Part shown: piece by piece, positions 37,401 to 45,745 of the stretch | Layout of the letters: every line of letters starts with the position of its first letter | How positions within the stretch are numbered: the first letter of the stretch is position 1 | NCBI GenBank assembly: GCA_035578905.1 | Contig: JAQJVL010000082.1 | Location: 2,392,650 to 2,456,649, forward strand | Direction: 5' to 3' | Length of the DNA: 64,000 nucleotides | Source of the DNA: Stictocephala bisonia | Lineage: Eukaryota; Arthropoda; Insecta; Hemiptera; Membracidae | The notes under the pieces: model-generated | The model's input: the letters and a program-made list of their open reading frames with translations, nothing else | Database searches by the model: none | Told to the model about the DNA's origin: nothing | Position numbers and translations under genes: made by a program

Positions 37401-38980
37401 CACATCCTGGCTACGTAAACACGGACCTTGTTGCTTGCATGACATAATACCATGTCAAGTTGCAATTCACGACCGTTTCAAAACATTTACTTTCATTTTG
37501 TAGAAAAAATATCACTATACATTTCATTAACTGTGTAAAATATGTCACTAGCTTTGTAAATTGGGGAAACAAACACAATCAATAATTTGGCATAAAGTAC
37601 TCGTATCTAGAAATAAAAATACAATAATTAGGGCCATAATATCCTTTATAAGGGATTGCGCAATTAACAATACAAATTGTGGTAAGAAATACAACTTAAA
37701 ATAGCTAATCATTAACGTTAAATTTATTCGTCACATCCGATCTTTTTTCAAGACCCATTCCATTATGCTTTTAGTTTCTAAGTATAGTACGTTAATAAAT
37801 CCGTTAAAATAAGGTTTCTTATTTTCAAAACAAACGCGGTAAATTTATATTATTTAGCATAACTGTAAATAAAGTTCAAAAATAGCTTCAAGTTGGGCGT
37901 ATATGGACAATAAAATGTTTTAACCATATGTTTAATATTAATGTTTCAGTGTTAATTAGTTAGCCAGAAATGCACTCAAATTGAATCGGATCGGTCTTCC
38001 GTATCTATCTAAACTAACCTGTGCGTTGTGAGACTATCTCAGTACTTACCATTGGGTTTGAATGAAGTGGCCGTATCGAACGAGGGTGCTCTGATGGGAT
38101 GTTTGCTGGGCTCAGCTTTAAACGTGCGATCATAAGGAATGGCCAGGGTAACGGCAGGAAGAGAATCACCTCTTGTGAGCGGAGGGCGAGCGGGATGTGC
38201 CGGGTCCTCGACGACCATCCTCTTCGCCGGGCCTCCAGGTTCACCGTTAGCATGTGGGTGATGGGAGTGGTGATCGTCGTCATCTCCAGAAGTGGAAAGG
38301 CCTCTTTTCAGACCGACACTCTGTGGCGGCAGAGAGTTAGGCCTCCCTTGATGAGACTGAGGGAGTTGATGGGGCATGTGCGCTGCTGAAGGAATACGAA
38401 CGGCTGATCTTGGCAATCCGGACATCATCTCGTGTTCTTCAGCACTTTGCATCCCACGAGGAAGACTCTGTGATGAACCCCGGGGTGGTGGAGGTGCAGC
38501 GTACTCCGCCAGCAACCCGGCGCTACGAGAGTGGTGGAGGGTGGCGTAGCCTGCTTGGAGCGTAACCGCCGGCTGGGACTGTCTGGCGGAGACGTGAGCC
38601 GCCGGTGGCAGACCCACTACCTCCAAGCTGGCCACACCATTCTGATGACTAACCTCGTGAGCCGAACTCACCCCTGAGCTCCCAGACCTGTGGAACGACG
38701 AGGAGCTCTTGTTGCTGGAGCTGTGATGATGGTTAGCAGTCGCTTGTGAGCTGCTGCTGCTGGTCCTCTCGCTCGGCCGACCCTCCTGGAACCCATGAGC
38801 CCTTTTCATCTGTCTGGCAGTTTCCAAAACTAATTCTATACGATCGGCACCTTCGTAGTTGACACAACCGCGACAAACCATCTCAGAAAAATCGTGGAGC
38901 ATGGCCCAAGGCATCCGAGGCAGATCACACAGGTAGCAGTGCTGGCGTTTGCCCAGCTGCATTACAGACATCTTAACCAT
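16360..38980 (-). CDS. Irf2bp: Interferon regulatory factor 2-binding protein (IRF2BP) homolog, four coding exons
   Basis: Exons on the minus strand: 38980-38050, 22829-22575, 17409-17114 and 16485-16360. All junctions are GT-AG with phases 1, 1 and 0, giving 535 residues. Residues 14-49 form the N-terminal C4 zinc finger (Cys15, Cys18, Cys36, Cys39; [26 protein letters not shown]). The middle is rich in Ser, His, Pro and Gly. Residues 454-503 form the C-terminal C3HC4 RING (Cys454, 457, 469; His475; Cys478, 481, 497, 503), followed by [14 protein letters not shown] and a basic end. Known family members act as nuclear transcriptional corepressors: the zinc finger mediates self-association and the RING binds IRF2 and other partners. 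Drosophila CG11138 is the fly member. The start is the first ATG, only 14 residues before Cys15. A foreign transposon sits in intron 2. Family assignment is firm; the function here is inferred. Confidence 0.96.
16486..17113 (-). other. IRF2BP intron 3
   Basis: A 628-bp AT-rich intron with GT-AG ends. No other feature recognised. Confidence 0.85.
17114..17409 (-). CDS. Irf2bp: IRF2BP homolog, coding exon 3 (RING part 1)
   Basis: Begins after GACTTCTCAG and ends GSE before GTGTGT. Encodes [16 protein letters not shown] and HKFCFPC, the first six zinc ligands of the RING. This block is the most conserved part of the family. Confidence 0.95.
17782..17813 (+). repeat. Left terminal inverted repeat of the DUF7869 transposon
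   Basis: 32 bp matching the complement of 21217-21248 at 31 positions. It ends in GTGAACCAAGTCCA, a motif repeated subterminally. Confidence 0.95.
18123..18177 (+). CDS. DUF7869 transposase exon 1
   Basis: ATG then 18 codons ([18 protein letters not shown]) ending before GTAAGT. It was chosen because it joins in frame to exon 2. It follows a short 5' leader downstream of the left terminal repeat. Confidence 0.8.
18123..20886 (+). CDS. DUF7869-type transposase-like protein, four exons, 741 aa
   Basis: Exons 18123-18177, 18339-18476, 18671-18844 and 19028-20886 with GT-AG introns, all phase 1, join into an open frame of 741 codons. The N-terminus (1-160) is Ser/Asp-rich and then basic (RGRKRPI), probably nuclear. 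Next comes a Cys cluster (CKCPRKC, residues 179-185), then a CSYC pair near 375. The C-terminal half has an RNase H-like pattern: FDLQ (Asp433), [12 protein letters not shown] (Asp509) and [12 protein letters not shown] (Asp553/Glu555), which could be the DDE/D triad. I recall these blocks as DUF7869, common in uncharacterised invertebrate proteins. Location between terminal inverted repeats argues that it mobilises this element. Activity is inferred. Exons 2 and 3 both start GTAGTG and encode Ser/Asp-rich cassettes, perhaps an exon duplication. Confidence 0.9.
18339..18476 (+). CDS. DUF7869 transposase exon 2
   Basis: 138 bp after TTTTTAG, ending before GTACGA. Encodes an acidic/Ser stretch ([17 protein letters not shown]) and a basic KSKKGRPQF run. 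Confidence 0.82.
18671..18844 (+). CDS. DUF7869 transposase exon 3
   Basis: 174 bp after TCTCTTTCAG, ending before GTAGGC. Encodes [14 protein letters not shown] and a Thr/Ala-rich stretch. Symmetric phase 1-1. Confidence 0.82.
19028..20886 (+). CDS. DUF7869 transposase exon 4
   Basis: Starts after TTTTGTTTTCAG and carries all recognisable domain sequence to the TAA at 20884-20886. The frame extends upstream into the intron to an ATG at 18976, but those codons are intronic in this model. Confidence 0.92.
20955..20960 (+). terminator. Polyadenylation signal of the transposase gene
   Basis: AATAAA 69 bases after the stop codon and still inside the element. Confidence 0.7.
21217..21248 (-). 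repeat. Right terminal inverted repeat of the DUF7869 transposon
   Basis: Inverted partner of 17782-17813, with a single T/C difference at position 7 from the end. Confidence 0.95.
21310..21500 (-). repeat. tRNA-derived SINE
   Basis: Read on the minus strand it begins GTAGCTAACGGGCTAGAGCG (A-box-like), followed by GGTCAGGGTTCAATTCCC (B box). A body containing ATGGTTCGGAAATCACGTTA and GCCGTTGGTCCCCAGG then runs to about 21310. This is the architecture of a Pol III-promoted tRNA SINE. Boundaries are approximate. Confidence 0.75.
21645..21691. repeat. Perfect 21-bp stem hairpin
   Basis: AAATGCTTCTCACAAATAATT and its exact complement are separated by 5 bp, in IRF2BP intron 2. No protein-coding context. 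Confidence 0.85.
21692..22574 (-). other. IRF2BP intron 2, remaining sequence
   Basis: AT-rich intron sequence. A tRNA B-box-like GTTCGAATCCC near 22032 may be another SINE relic. Nothing else supported. Confidence 0.4.
22575..22829 (-). CDS. Irf2bp: IRF2BP homolog, coding exon 2
   Basis: Exactly 85 codons, phase 1 at both ends, Pro/Ser/Gly-rich ([14 protein letters not shown]). The acceptor is TTAATCAG and the donor GTAAGA. The junction with exon 1 restores [11 protein letters not shown]. Being symmetric, it could be skipped without a frameshift. Confidence 0.9.
23290..23592 (+). repeat. Left arm of a second long inverted repeat
   Basis: Matches the reverse complement of 24861-25180 through many blocks, including GGTTAGCTAAAAGGTATCTT, TTGTGGTTTTAACTTGGATG, TTTTTGGCAGTTTAAAC and CTTCAAAGCTTTTGTT. 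The arms are clearly more diverged than those of the 5.8-kb palindrome. Spacer about 1.27 kb. Confidence 0.88.
23594..24045 (+). repeat. G-rich 36-bp minisatellite (locus 2)
   Basis: About 13 units. A locus-specific half (CAAGTAACTCCTTATA) is joined to the same G-rich half as at 10 kb (TGTATGGGTGGGCGGGTGGG, with variants). Some units lack the distal GGGCGGGTGGG part. The array starts just inside the left arm of the inverted repeat. Long open frames on both strands reflect the repeat period. Confidence 0.93.
24046..24520. other. AT-rich intron sequence
   Basis: Part of IRF2BP intron 1, inside the spacer of the inverted repeat. Nothing recognised. Confidence 0.4.
24524..24617. repeat. Two 46-bp tandem copies
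   Basis: CTTCAATTAATTTACTGT, then GGACACGTTTCAA, then GGGGTGTC occur twice in direct succession with a few differences. Confidence 0.85.
24678..24788 (-). repeat. SINE-like dispersed repeat, 3' fragment
   Basis: Reverse complement of the 3' part of the copies at 53.35-53.46 and 57.73-57.84 kb. CGACTTAGCTC flanks AGTGTGATGAGTGCAGATGA and AAGAAGCCGATCAT. Confidence 0.75.
24861..25180 (-). repeat. Right arm of a second long inverted repeat
   Basis: Inverted partner of 23290-23592 (AAGATACCTTTTAGCTAACC, then GGTTTAAACTGCCAAAAA, then AACAAAAGCATTGAAG). Confidence 0.88.
25181..27540 (-). other. IRF2BP intron 1, no gene seen
   Basis: AT-rich. A pyrimidine-rich stretch at 26380-26720 (many CTTCC/TTCTC) gives a spurious frame. 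No recognised element. Confidence 0.4.
27545..27835. repeat. Degenerate tandem repeat, unit about 40-45 bp
   Basis: About seven diverged copies of a unit containing TTCTGGAAACC, TATATATTCAGACAAATATA and GCACAGTG. Confidence 0.8.
27905..28440. repeat. Degenerate tandem repeat, units over 100 bp
   Basis: Three or four diverged copies share AATAAGATAAGAA, then GCAGGATTGTTCTGGGTAAC, then ATGAAT. A, T-rich spacers vary in length. The alignment is by eye. Confidence 0.5.
28441..28900. other. Intron sequence with a possible SINE relic
   Basis: GGTTCGAATCC near 28796 matches a tRNA B box, preceded by possible A-box-like sequence. Too little to call a SINE firmly. Confidence 0.3.
28960..29320. promoter_or_regulatory. 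GC-richer island with CRE motifs in IRF2BP intron 1
   Basis: An island of higher GC and CpG in an AT-rich intron, with two TGACGTCA palindromes (29017 and 29118). Open frames exist on both strands, but none resembles a known protein. It could be an internal promoter, an enhancer or an old repeat. Confidence 0.35.
29321..29790. other. Intron sequence, nothing recognised
   Basis: AT-rich with no repeat or gene evidence. Confidence 0.4.
29795..30250. repeat. Tandem duplication, two clear and two weak copies
   Basis: GTCTGAACTGTTCTCGCCGC, TCTCGTGT and CAGTGGCACTCATATCG occur at 29809-29875 and 29948-30015. Both are followed by CCAAAGAAGCCGACTG. Weaker relatives (CGAACTTCTTG, then GTATCGTG) follow at 30130 and 30208. 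Confidence 0.8.
30251..31555. other. Intron 1 sequence with one GC-richer patch
   Basis: Mostly AT-rich. 31130-31290 is GC-richer (TGTTGCCAATTCGTGCACGC). No gene assigned. Confidence 0.35.
31558..31740. repeat. Three degenerate 60-bp tandem copies
   Basis: CTATCAGCTGGCC, then TTAGTGCCACAGAGTTA, then TCTGG recurs three times with variation. Confidence 0.8.
31741..33566. other. Intron 1 sequence, mostly unassigned
   Basis: 32955-33040 (ACATGGGTTTCG, TTTCATTTGATAGCTGAAGA, CACAAGTT) resembles 61420-61530, so part of it is a dispersed repeat. 32610-32790 is a GC-richer patch. No gene seen. Confidence 0.4.
33571..35033. mobile_element. Non-autonomous piggyBac-type element (TTAA target)
   Basis: Ends are CCCTTAGTACTCT (33571-33583) and AGAGCACTAAGGG (35021-35033), matching at 12 of 13 positions. 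Both are directly flanked by TTAA (33567-33570, 35034-35037). CCCT termini in a TTAA duplication are diagnostic of piggyBac. Subterminal inverted motifs follow: CTCTCCTGTCCTGCAATGCA near 33612 against GCATAGCAGGACAGGAGAGC near 35008. Further TGTCCYGCA...GCAGGACA palindromes lie inside the left end. The 1463-bp interior is AT-rich with no transposase frame, so it would need a helper in trans. It sits in IRF2BP intron 1. Confidence 0.93.
34166..34210. repeat. Hairpin inside the piggyBac-type element
   Basis: CCTATAAGAAGTTAAC and GTTAACTTCTTATAGG are exact inverted partners around a 13-bp loop. Confidence 0.85.
35040..37200. other. Intron 1 sequence, no gene seen
   Basis: One GC-rich patch with a poly-C run at 35080-35180, otherwise AT-rich. 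No recognised element. Confidence 0.4.
37255..37420 (-). promoter_or_regulatory. Promoter-like motif cluster in IRF2BP intron 1
   Basis: Within 130 bp lie TGCGCATGCGC (NRF-1/Ewg-type palindrome, 37326-37336), TGACGTCA (CRE, 37340-37347), CGGCCATGTT (YY1/Pho-like, 37361) and TATCGAT (DREF-like, 37389). Such dense ubiquitous-promoter motifs are unusual for intron DNA. It lies about 0.6 kb downstream of coding exon 1. It may be an enhancer or a promoter of an unseen transcript. Strand is uncertain. Confidence 0.45.
38050..38980 (-). CDS. Irf2bp: IRF2BP homolog, coding exon 1
   Basis: Encodes residues 1-310 plus one base. Contains the C4 zinc finger, then Ser/His-rich sequence and the conserved [20 protein letters not shown] stretch. 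The donor is GTAAGT at 38049-38044. The frame runs only a few codons past the donor before a stop, which supports the boundary. Other in-frame ATGs at 38971 and 38962 are alternative starts without effect on the domain. Confidence 0.95.
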
Positions 38981-39310
38981 TTATATCTGCTCAACGCCAA
39001 GAAGGAAACGAAATTGCGGTCGATAACAAACACTATTCACCAATACACACGCGGTACTAAATAGCAGTCTAACACTAGAAACATTGTTATAACTTTCTTT
39101 GAATGAATCACAGCAATAACACGACCATAATGGACCAAAGTGCATTCGTAACCAGACTTGCAACACGTTCTCCTCTCATCGACAGACTGAGAGACTGCGA
39201 GAGAGAGCTGGACTGGCCCCCACCATTGTACTTGCGCACAACTCACTCTAGGCGGCCTCTGCGCGCAATACACCGCTCCTTCTCGCACCAGCACCGCCAC
39301 CAATAGCGCC
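38981..39310 (-). promoter_or_regulatory. Probable 5' UTR and promoter region of the IRF2BP homolog
   Basis: GC-richer sequence directly upstream of the start codon. Initiator-like TCAGTC occurs near 39190 on the minus strand, with GA-rich sequence around it. No TATA box was seen. No strong 3' splice site is evident between here and the ATG, so the leader may be contiguous. Short upstream open frames exist. The transcription start is a guess. Confidence 0.4.
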
Positions 39311-41530
39311 GCGGCTCACCAAACTTGTTCTTTGTTCCGCTGCACAGTCATCTTTGTTTTAACAATTTATTAAATTCTTATGGAGGAAAATGATCATCCT
39401 ATTAATTTAAAGATGAAATACTTCATCTAAATATCAGTAACTTTTTTTAATAAAAAAAGAGGAATTTGAGGTTAGCATGGAACTAAAAATTGGTAATTCC
39501 CATTTGTTGTACTTATCTTCTATACAATTAGTTTGGCTTGTTTTTCTTTGTTTTAAACATTTATAGTAAAGTTTATGATGAACAAAGATTTAAAAGTCTA
39601 GTTAGTCTATAGGTTGTACAATACAATCGCAACATTAACAGTAAGCAATACACTTCAATCATTGATATAAGCTATTTATTTTAATTTGAAATAGAGTATT
39701 TCAGTATTACTAGTGGAATATTACAGACCAATTAAAGATGGAATGTCGATACAGAAGGAGAAAATGAACTATTATCTTGGTGTAGTTATTTTATTTTTAT
39801 TTTTTAGATAAAAATTATTATACTGTACATCTGACACAAATTATATATGTACTATATCAACTATACGTAAAACTATACTATTTGTACTATCTTCACTACG
39901 TAGTTTTAATGACGATATAATAACTAATTGAACTCAGATTGTAACTATTTTACATCTTGATAAATGTGTATTGTTAATTAACTAAGTTATTCATTGAGAT
40001 TATAAGATGGTAAAAATTCTATGTTAAACCAATAGTTAACCAAATAAATTTATAAATGAAAAACGGAATATAGTTTATTTATAGCATCAATAAAATGGGA
40101 GATAACTAGAAAAAGATATGTAAAATAAAATTAAAAATCTTTTCATCAAGATCTGCTGGTTCAAGACGGTAAAAAACGGGCTGATAGTCTAAAGTTTACT
40201 TTCAAGAAGCGACTGATAAAAAAACAGATAATTTATTTAATCTGAACATACCACATTTTATCAAGCAAGATAAAACATATTGTACATAGTATGGGTGTTG
40301 TTATAAAGCCTACATAAAAGCGTCCTCTGTTTCTTTTTTCTGATCCTTACAAAATTTTGAAGTATGGTAACCCTTTTCGGCCCTTTTTTGCCCAATGTGT
40401 CCTAACCAGTAGAACGGAAAAATACTAATTATTCTGGGTTAACTATTTTCTAAACACTCTCTATTATCTTCCAATGACGGCTGTTACAGTGCTTATTTTA
40501 GGATACAGAAGTATATTTATAAACTCATAACTTTGTTAGTTATTTTTTTGTAAGGTAATTTTAATTGACAAAAATTAATTTTTAACTTTGATACAATTTA
40601 TGGCACTTCAGATAAGAAAAATAATGAATGACGTACAATAGAAATATCACGTTTCAAGATAAAGGCGTTGAGCTCCCACAGTGACAGAAGTCAGCTGAGT
40701 GTAGGCCCTATTGTTGACTGATAGCTATTGTGTTATCAGATAAATTATGTGCTGCTATCAAAGCATTGTTGACGTGTAGACCTTTTAGATGGATTAGATT
40801 ATTGTAGATAAAATAAAACCGACTAACTGAGTCATTCGTGCTATTGTACATTTTTCTTTCTTTTTCTACGCCTTTTGTAGATATCAGTATTTCTCAGAAT
40901 ATCTAGAAATACAAAGTTCCAAGAAACGATATAAGTGGCGTACCTATACACAAAAATTTAAGGTGCCATGCATTATTTGAAATAATTTATTAATGTTTAA
41001 AGACCTATAAAGAATCTCCGTTGCAAAGTTACCACCTCTTCAAATTTGAACACCACAATTTACTATTGTACGTTTGCCATCGAACAGTTGTCTGTTATCT
41101 TATCAGAATAGCTGCAGTCTATTGGTCGCCCTTTAACTGCCCTCTGCCTTATCAGTAACAAACACTGATAATGACGTCAATTGATAAGCACCGGCCTTAA
41201 CTCCACATCCACAAATCACTGGCCAGATATAACCAAGTATTTACAATTATTTATTTGTTGATATTGGTCTGTTATCGCGTCGAGATAGTGTGAGAGAAAA
41301 CTACTATCTAATGGATGTTATGTGATGGCAGGGATGTGATGAAATGTTTCATTTTGTTACTATCGATTGTGGAATTAACGAGGGGAGACTCAAATATGTA
41401 TCAATAGGGAGGGTCATGCATCACACGTAACTTCCGAATTCGTAATAAATTCACTTTGGATGTTTCCTGAGGGTATCCAAATATATCAATACGGCTTTCT
41501 TATTAATAACCACTTACTTAATTAGATCAC
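39311..41530. other. Intergenic sequence upstream of IRF2BP
   Basis: AT-rich with no genes. A fragment near 40319-40345 (AGCGTCCTCTGTTTCTTTTT) matches a terminus of the MITE family described at 41.5 kb. Confidence 0.4.
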
Positions 41531-41792
41531 AAAAAGAAACAGAGTTCACATTCAATAGTGTCCTGAATGTGTATCGAGTAGTTATTTCTCCAATTTGCCA
41601 TGGAGATGCGAGGGCTGGTTAGCACCTTGTCAGTCCCTAACTTATGCTCCCAAACCCACAAGGATAAACGCATTAAATATTAATTCAGATGTGTAAAGAT
41701 GTAATTGGTTGTAATCTCCTATATAAATGTCACTTTTTAAGGCGTTCGCAGTGGCCATAAGAAAGCGACATCTGTGTCTTTTTTCTCTGTAG
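41531..41792 (+). mobile_element. MITE-like element, copy A
   Basis: The left end AAAAAGAAACAGAGTTCA and right end GACATCTGTGTCTTTTTTCT form imperfect inverted repeats. The interior (GTGTATCGAGTAGTTATTTC, TTTGCCATGGAGATG, GCACCTTGTCAGTCCCT) is shared with copies at 49.6, 63.2 and 45.9 kb. No coding capacity. Confidence 0.75.
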
Positions 41793-41935
41793 TGGATGGT
41801 CATCTACTGAAGGCTGTAGTTTACAACAATTATTGTACAATGTTAATGGGACAGCTTTCAATGGGAGTTTTTAAAGAACCCTATTTATTGTACATTAAAC
41901 ACACTTTTTAATACAGTACAGTACAAAAGACCGAG

Positions 41936-42150
41936 CTTCGCTCAGTTGAAGAGGGGTATCGTTTGATACCCCACTTCGGTTAGAAGTCGAACATGGTTCC
42001 ATATTGTTTTTTTTTTTTTTTTTTTTTTGTTAGAAGTTGATAGCACGGGACTTCTAGGAGCCTCTGGAGCAGAGAATTTTCCAAGGATTGAGACCAGTCA
42101 ATCGATTTCTGGTGGTCGGACCCTCCCTCCCCCCCCCCCCAGAAAAACAA
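41936..42150. repeat. Low-complexity and hairpin-bearing dispersed sequence
   Basis: Contains CCGAGCTTCGCTCAG, a hairpin GGGGTATC/GATACCCC (41953-41974), a run of about 21 T and a run of about 13 C. No gene. Confidence 0.55.
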
Positions 42151-42639
42151 TTAAAAATTAGGAATCTTTGGAGCCCAAAAAGATCCGTCCGGACGTGGTT
42201 TGTTTTAGGTAATAGGATTTAACATATTGAATACAATTAATGTTATTTGATAACATAGCTATAATTACAATTGCGATAAGAATGCAATTTTGAAATCTGA
42301 TGTTATAAACACAGGACTGTACTTAAGTTTGAGTCGTAAATCGGAAAATCCCGGGAATAACCAACAATGCATTTATATTACCATAAACTCGGCTACTTGC
42401 CAAAAATCGCGACCAATTCGCGGAACGCCCCCAGTTGAATTGTGTGAGTCACTACTTTGTTTGGTAGTGTACACATTCTGTGCTCCAAATTTCCCGGCAA
42501 GCTCTTTATTTAACGTAGATTTTGTCCTTTGTTTAATGTAAATTTTGACGTTGTTTGAACTATTAGCAAATCCCCGCTTGTTCACCAACCATGATACGTT
42601 TGTTCACAGTCCCATAGTACTCCGTCATTCCTTTATCCA

Positions 42640-42900
42640 GTATTGTTACGGTCCACATGGTCCATAATAATAGTGCGATCCCACTTCACAATATCCTAAA
42701 CACTACCAATTGAGGGCTAAAGATTCGCACTGCCACCGACTGACTGACTCGTCGGCTGAGGGATGCCTTTATATAAGGCACCGTTATGGAGTCTAGAAAT
42801 TTCCGGAGCTGTCTAGGTGGTTGTGGAGGAGGTGTCTAATTCTTCTGTGCACTATTTCGGGAAGGTTCAGCCTACTGGTTAATTAACTGCCCATTCTAGC
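42640..42900 (-). repeat. LTR-like retroelement fragment (copy 2)
   Basis: On the minus strand: GAGTCTAGA-proximal promoter block, CCTTATATAAAGG (TATA) near 42770, then GAAGTGGGATCGCACTATTA and ATGGACCATGTGGACCGTAA ending near 42646. The last block matches 62000-62035 on the plus strand. The TATA block matches 3300-3380. Confidence 0.5.
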
Positions 42901-44230
42901 ACCATCTAGGAGCGTCTGGATTGGCCTAGAAAAACGAAAGAGCGCAATTACTCGCGCAGGGAGGAGGTACATTTAGGCGGCACTCCTGGTAAACACACAA
43001 TGAATATGTCTGCCCACTCAGTTTATGTAAGCAAGTTTCTTGAGGGAAGTTCTCAGCCAACTCACATAAATGCAGATCATTCTACTTTACGAGGCAAATG
43101 ACTCGACAGGGTATTAAAGGAGAACATTTAAGTTTTAGATATAAATCATCGACAAGAATTTTAAGTACTTTAATATGCGTGTAATTAGATAATATGAAAA
43201 CATATGTAGTCTGGTTACTTTCCGAGATTGACTTCTTTTCAGAAGTAGCCAGGGGTAGCAAAAGGACGACCAGAGTCTACTGGTTGTATATCGTAACCTA
43301 CGAGTAGTGGTGTAGTAGTACACCATTCAGATCATAGAAGCTATATTCATAAACTCAAAACATCTCAAGGTAACGTCCCAGCGCTGATCTCCTCCCAAGT
43401 ATAGCACTTCGGGCTTATTAATACGTCAGTCGTCAAGGCACGGGCGGATGTGAGTTGCGAATTGGTTTGACGCAGTTCACACGTGTTTGATGGTGTATAC
43501 AGATAGTGTATATGAACTGATAGATGCCATAGGAGGACTGAAAACAGAGCCATCGACTACAACTGGCTGGATTACAGCACTGCGCCACAGTGCCGGCTCT
43601 TCAGTAGTGCTCATGATGTTAATGACGATTGTTAGTAAGAGTCGGTCCGTCATTTTCTGTCAAACACCGTATTTCAAATACTGTAGCTGGATCACAACAT
43701 TCCAATACAGTATCAACTTGTGATATTCGATACTTACGGGTTATACCAAACACCACGTTTCAGCAGCGGTTATCATTTTCCAAAAATGTAACTTACAAGT
43801 TGTTCAAGTTCAGTAAAATTTCGTAATCTGGTCTCAAAATGAGAGATCACGGTTTTGTAATCGTCTGATTAAAAACCAGTTTATATAAATTGGACTAAGA
43901 CATATGTGTATCTGAGCAATGTTAGAACTCCGCCCGCACGTAAGTAAAGTTCAAGTAATCTATAGGAGTAAAAAGAATAAGAAAAAGATAATGAGGACAA
44001 GTTGTCCACATACGTTGAGACAGTAATCAATTGTACAATGTAGCACAGTTTGTTCTTAAATTGCCGGAATACTCACAATTTATAACATTTCCTTAAGATT
44101 TCTCTCCCTTGACGTTACATCACTTAATATAACCAATGAATCGAAAATTCATATAAGAATAGATCTTAAGACAAATAATCAGTCTTATTTCTTTAGGTTT
44201 AATAAATCACCGAGATAGTGCTCTGTTTTG
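42901..44230. other. Intergenic sequence, no gene seen
   Basis: Several frames of 60-80 codons overlap on both strands with no recognisable domains. Confidence 0.4.
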
Positions 44231-45745
44231 AGTAAAGCAGTGCGAAGAGACAGAGATTAGTGATTAAAGGCAGTATGATAGAGACAGAGATTAGTAAGTA
44301 AAGGCAGTGTGATAGAGACAGAGATTAGCGATTAAAAGTAGTGTAATAGAGACAGAGATTGGCGAGTAAAAACACAGCCAGACAGATAAAGACTAGTGAT
44401 TAAAAGCACAGCGATAAAGACAGAGATTAGTGAGTAAATACAGTGCGATAGAGACAGAGATTGGTGAGTAAAAGCACAGCCAGAGAGACAGACATTAGTG
44501 GGTATAGGCAGTGTGATAGAGACAGAGTTTAGTTATTAAAGGCACAGCGAGAGAGACAGAGATTAGTGGGTATAGGCAGTGCGATAGAGACAGAGATTGG
44601 TGAATAAAAGCAAAGCCAGAGAGGCAGACATTAGTGGGTATAGGCAGTGCGATAGAGACAGAGTTTAGTTATTAAAGGCACAGCGAGAGAGACAGAGATT
44701 AGTGAGTAAAAGCAAAGCCAGAGAGACAGACATTAGTGGGTATAGGCAGTGCGATAGAGACAGAGTTTAGTTATTAAAGGCACAGCGAGAGAGACAGAGA
44801 TTGGTGAGTAAAAGCACAGCCAGAGAGACAGACATTAGTGGGTATAGGCAGTGCGATAGAGACAGAGATTGGTGAGTAAAAGCAGAGCCAGAGAGACAGA
44901 CATTAGTGGGTATAGGCAGTGCGATAGAGACAGAGTTTAGTTATTAAAGGCACAGCGAGAGAGACAGAGATTGGTGAGTAAAAGCACAGCCAGAGAGACA
45001 GACATTAGTGGGTATAGGCAGTGCGATAGAGACAGAGATTAGTTATTAAAAGTAGTGTGACAGAGGCAGAGATTATTGAGGAAAGGCAGTACGAAAAAGA
45101 CAGATTGGTGTGTAAAGGCAGTGCGATAGAGACAGAGATTGGTGAGTAAAAGCAAAGCCAGAGAGACAGACATTAGTGGGTATAGGCAGTGCGATAGAGA
45201 CAGAGATTAGTTATTAAAAGTAGTGTGACAGAGGCAGAGATTATTGAGGAAAGGCAGTACGATAAAGACAGAGATTGGTGAGTAAAGGCAGTGCGATAGA
45301 GGCAGAGATTAGTGATTAAAGGCACAGCGAGAGAGACAGAGATTGGTGAGTAAAAGCACAGCCAGAGAGACAGAGATTAGTGGGTAAAGGCAGTGCGATA
45401 GAGATTTAATTAGTTATTAAAAGTAGTGTGACAGAGGCAGAGATTGAGGTTAATGAGTAAAGGCAGTACGATAAAGACAGAGATTAGTGATTAAAGGCAC
45501 AGCGATAGAGATAGAGATTAGTGAGTAAAGGCAGTGGGCAGTGCGAAAAAGTCAGAGATTAGTGAGTATAGGCAGTGCGATAGTCAGATTATTGAGTAAA
45601 AGCAGTGAGATAGAGTCAGAGAATGGTGATTAAAAGCTTTGTGATAGAGTGATAGAGATGAGACAGAGATTAGTGAGTAAAGGCCCAGAGAGAGATACAG
45701 ATATAGTTTGCTGGTGGTGCGACTAAGACAGATATAGTAATTGCG
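44231..45745 (+). repeat. 34-35-bp minisatellite, first block
   Basis: More than 40 tandem units of GACAGAGATTAGTGAGTAAA plus GGCAGTGCGATAGA. Variant units (AGCACAGCCAGAGAGACAGA, then CATTAGTGGGTATAGG) recur about every 100 bp or multiples, a higher-order pattern of three units. Confidence 0.94.

Noticed and set aside
38099..38389. Plus-strand frame across IRF2BP exon 1
   Set aside because: Shadow of the GC-rich coding exon on the other strand.
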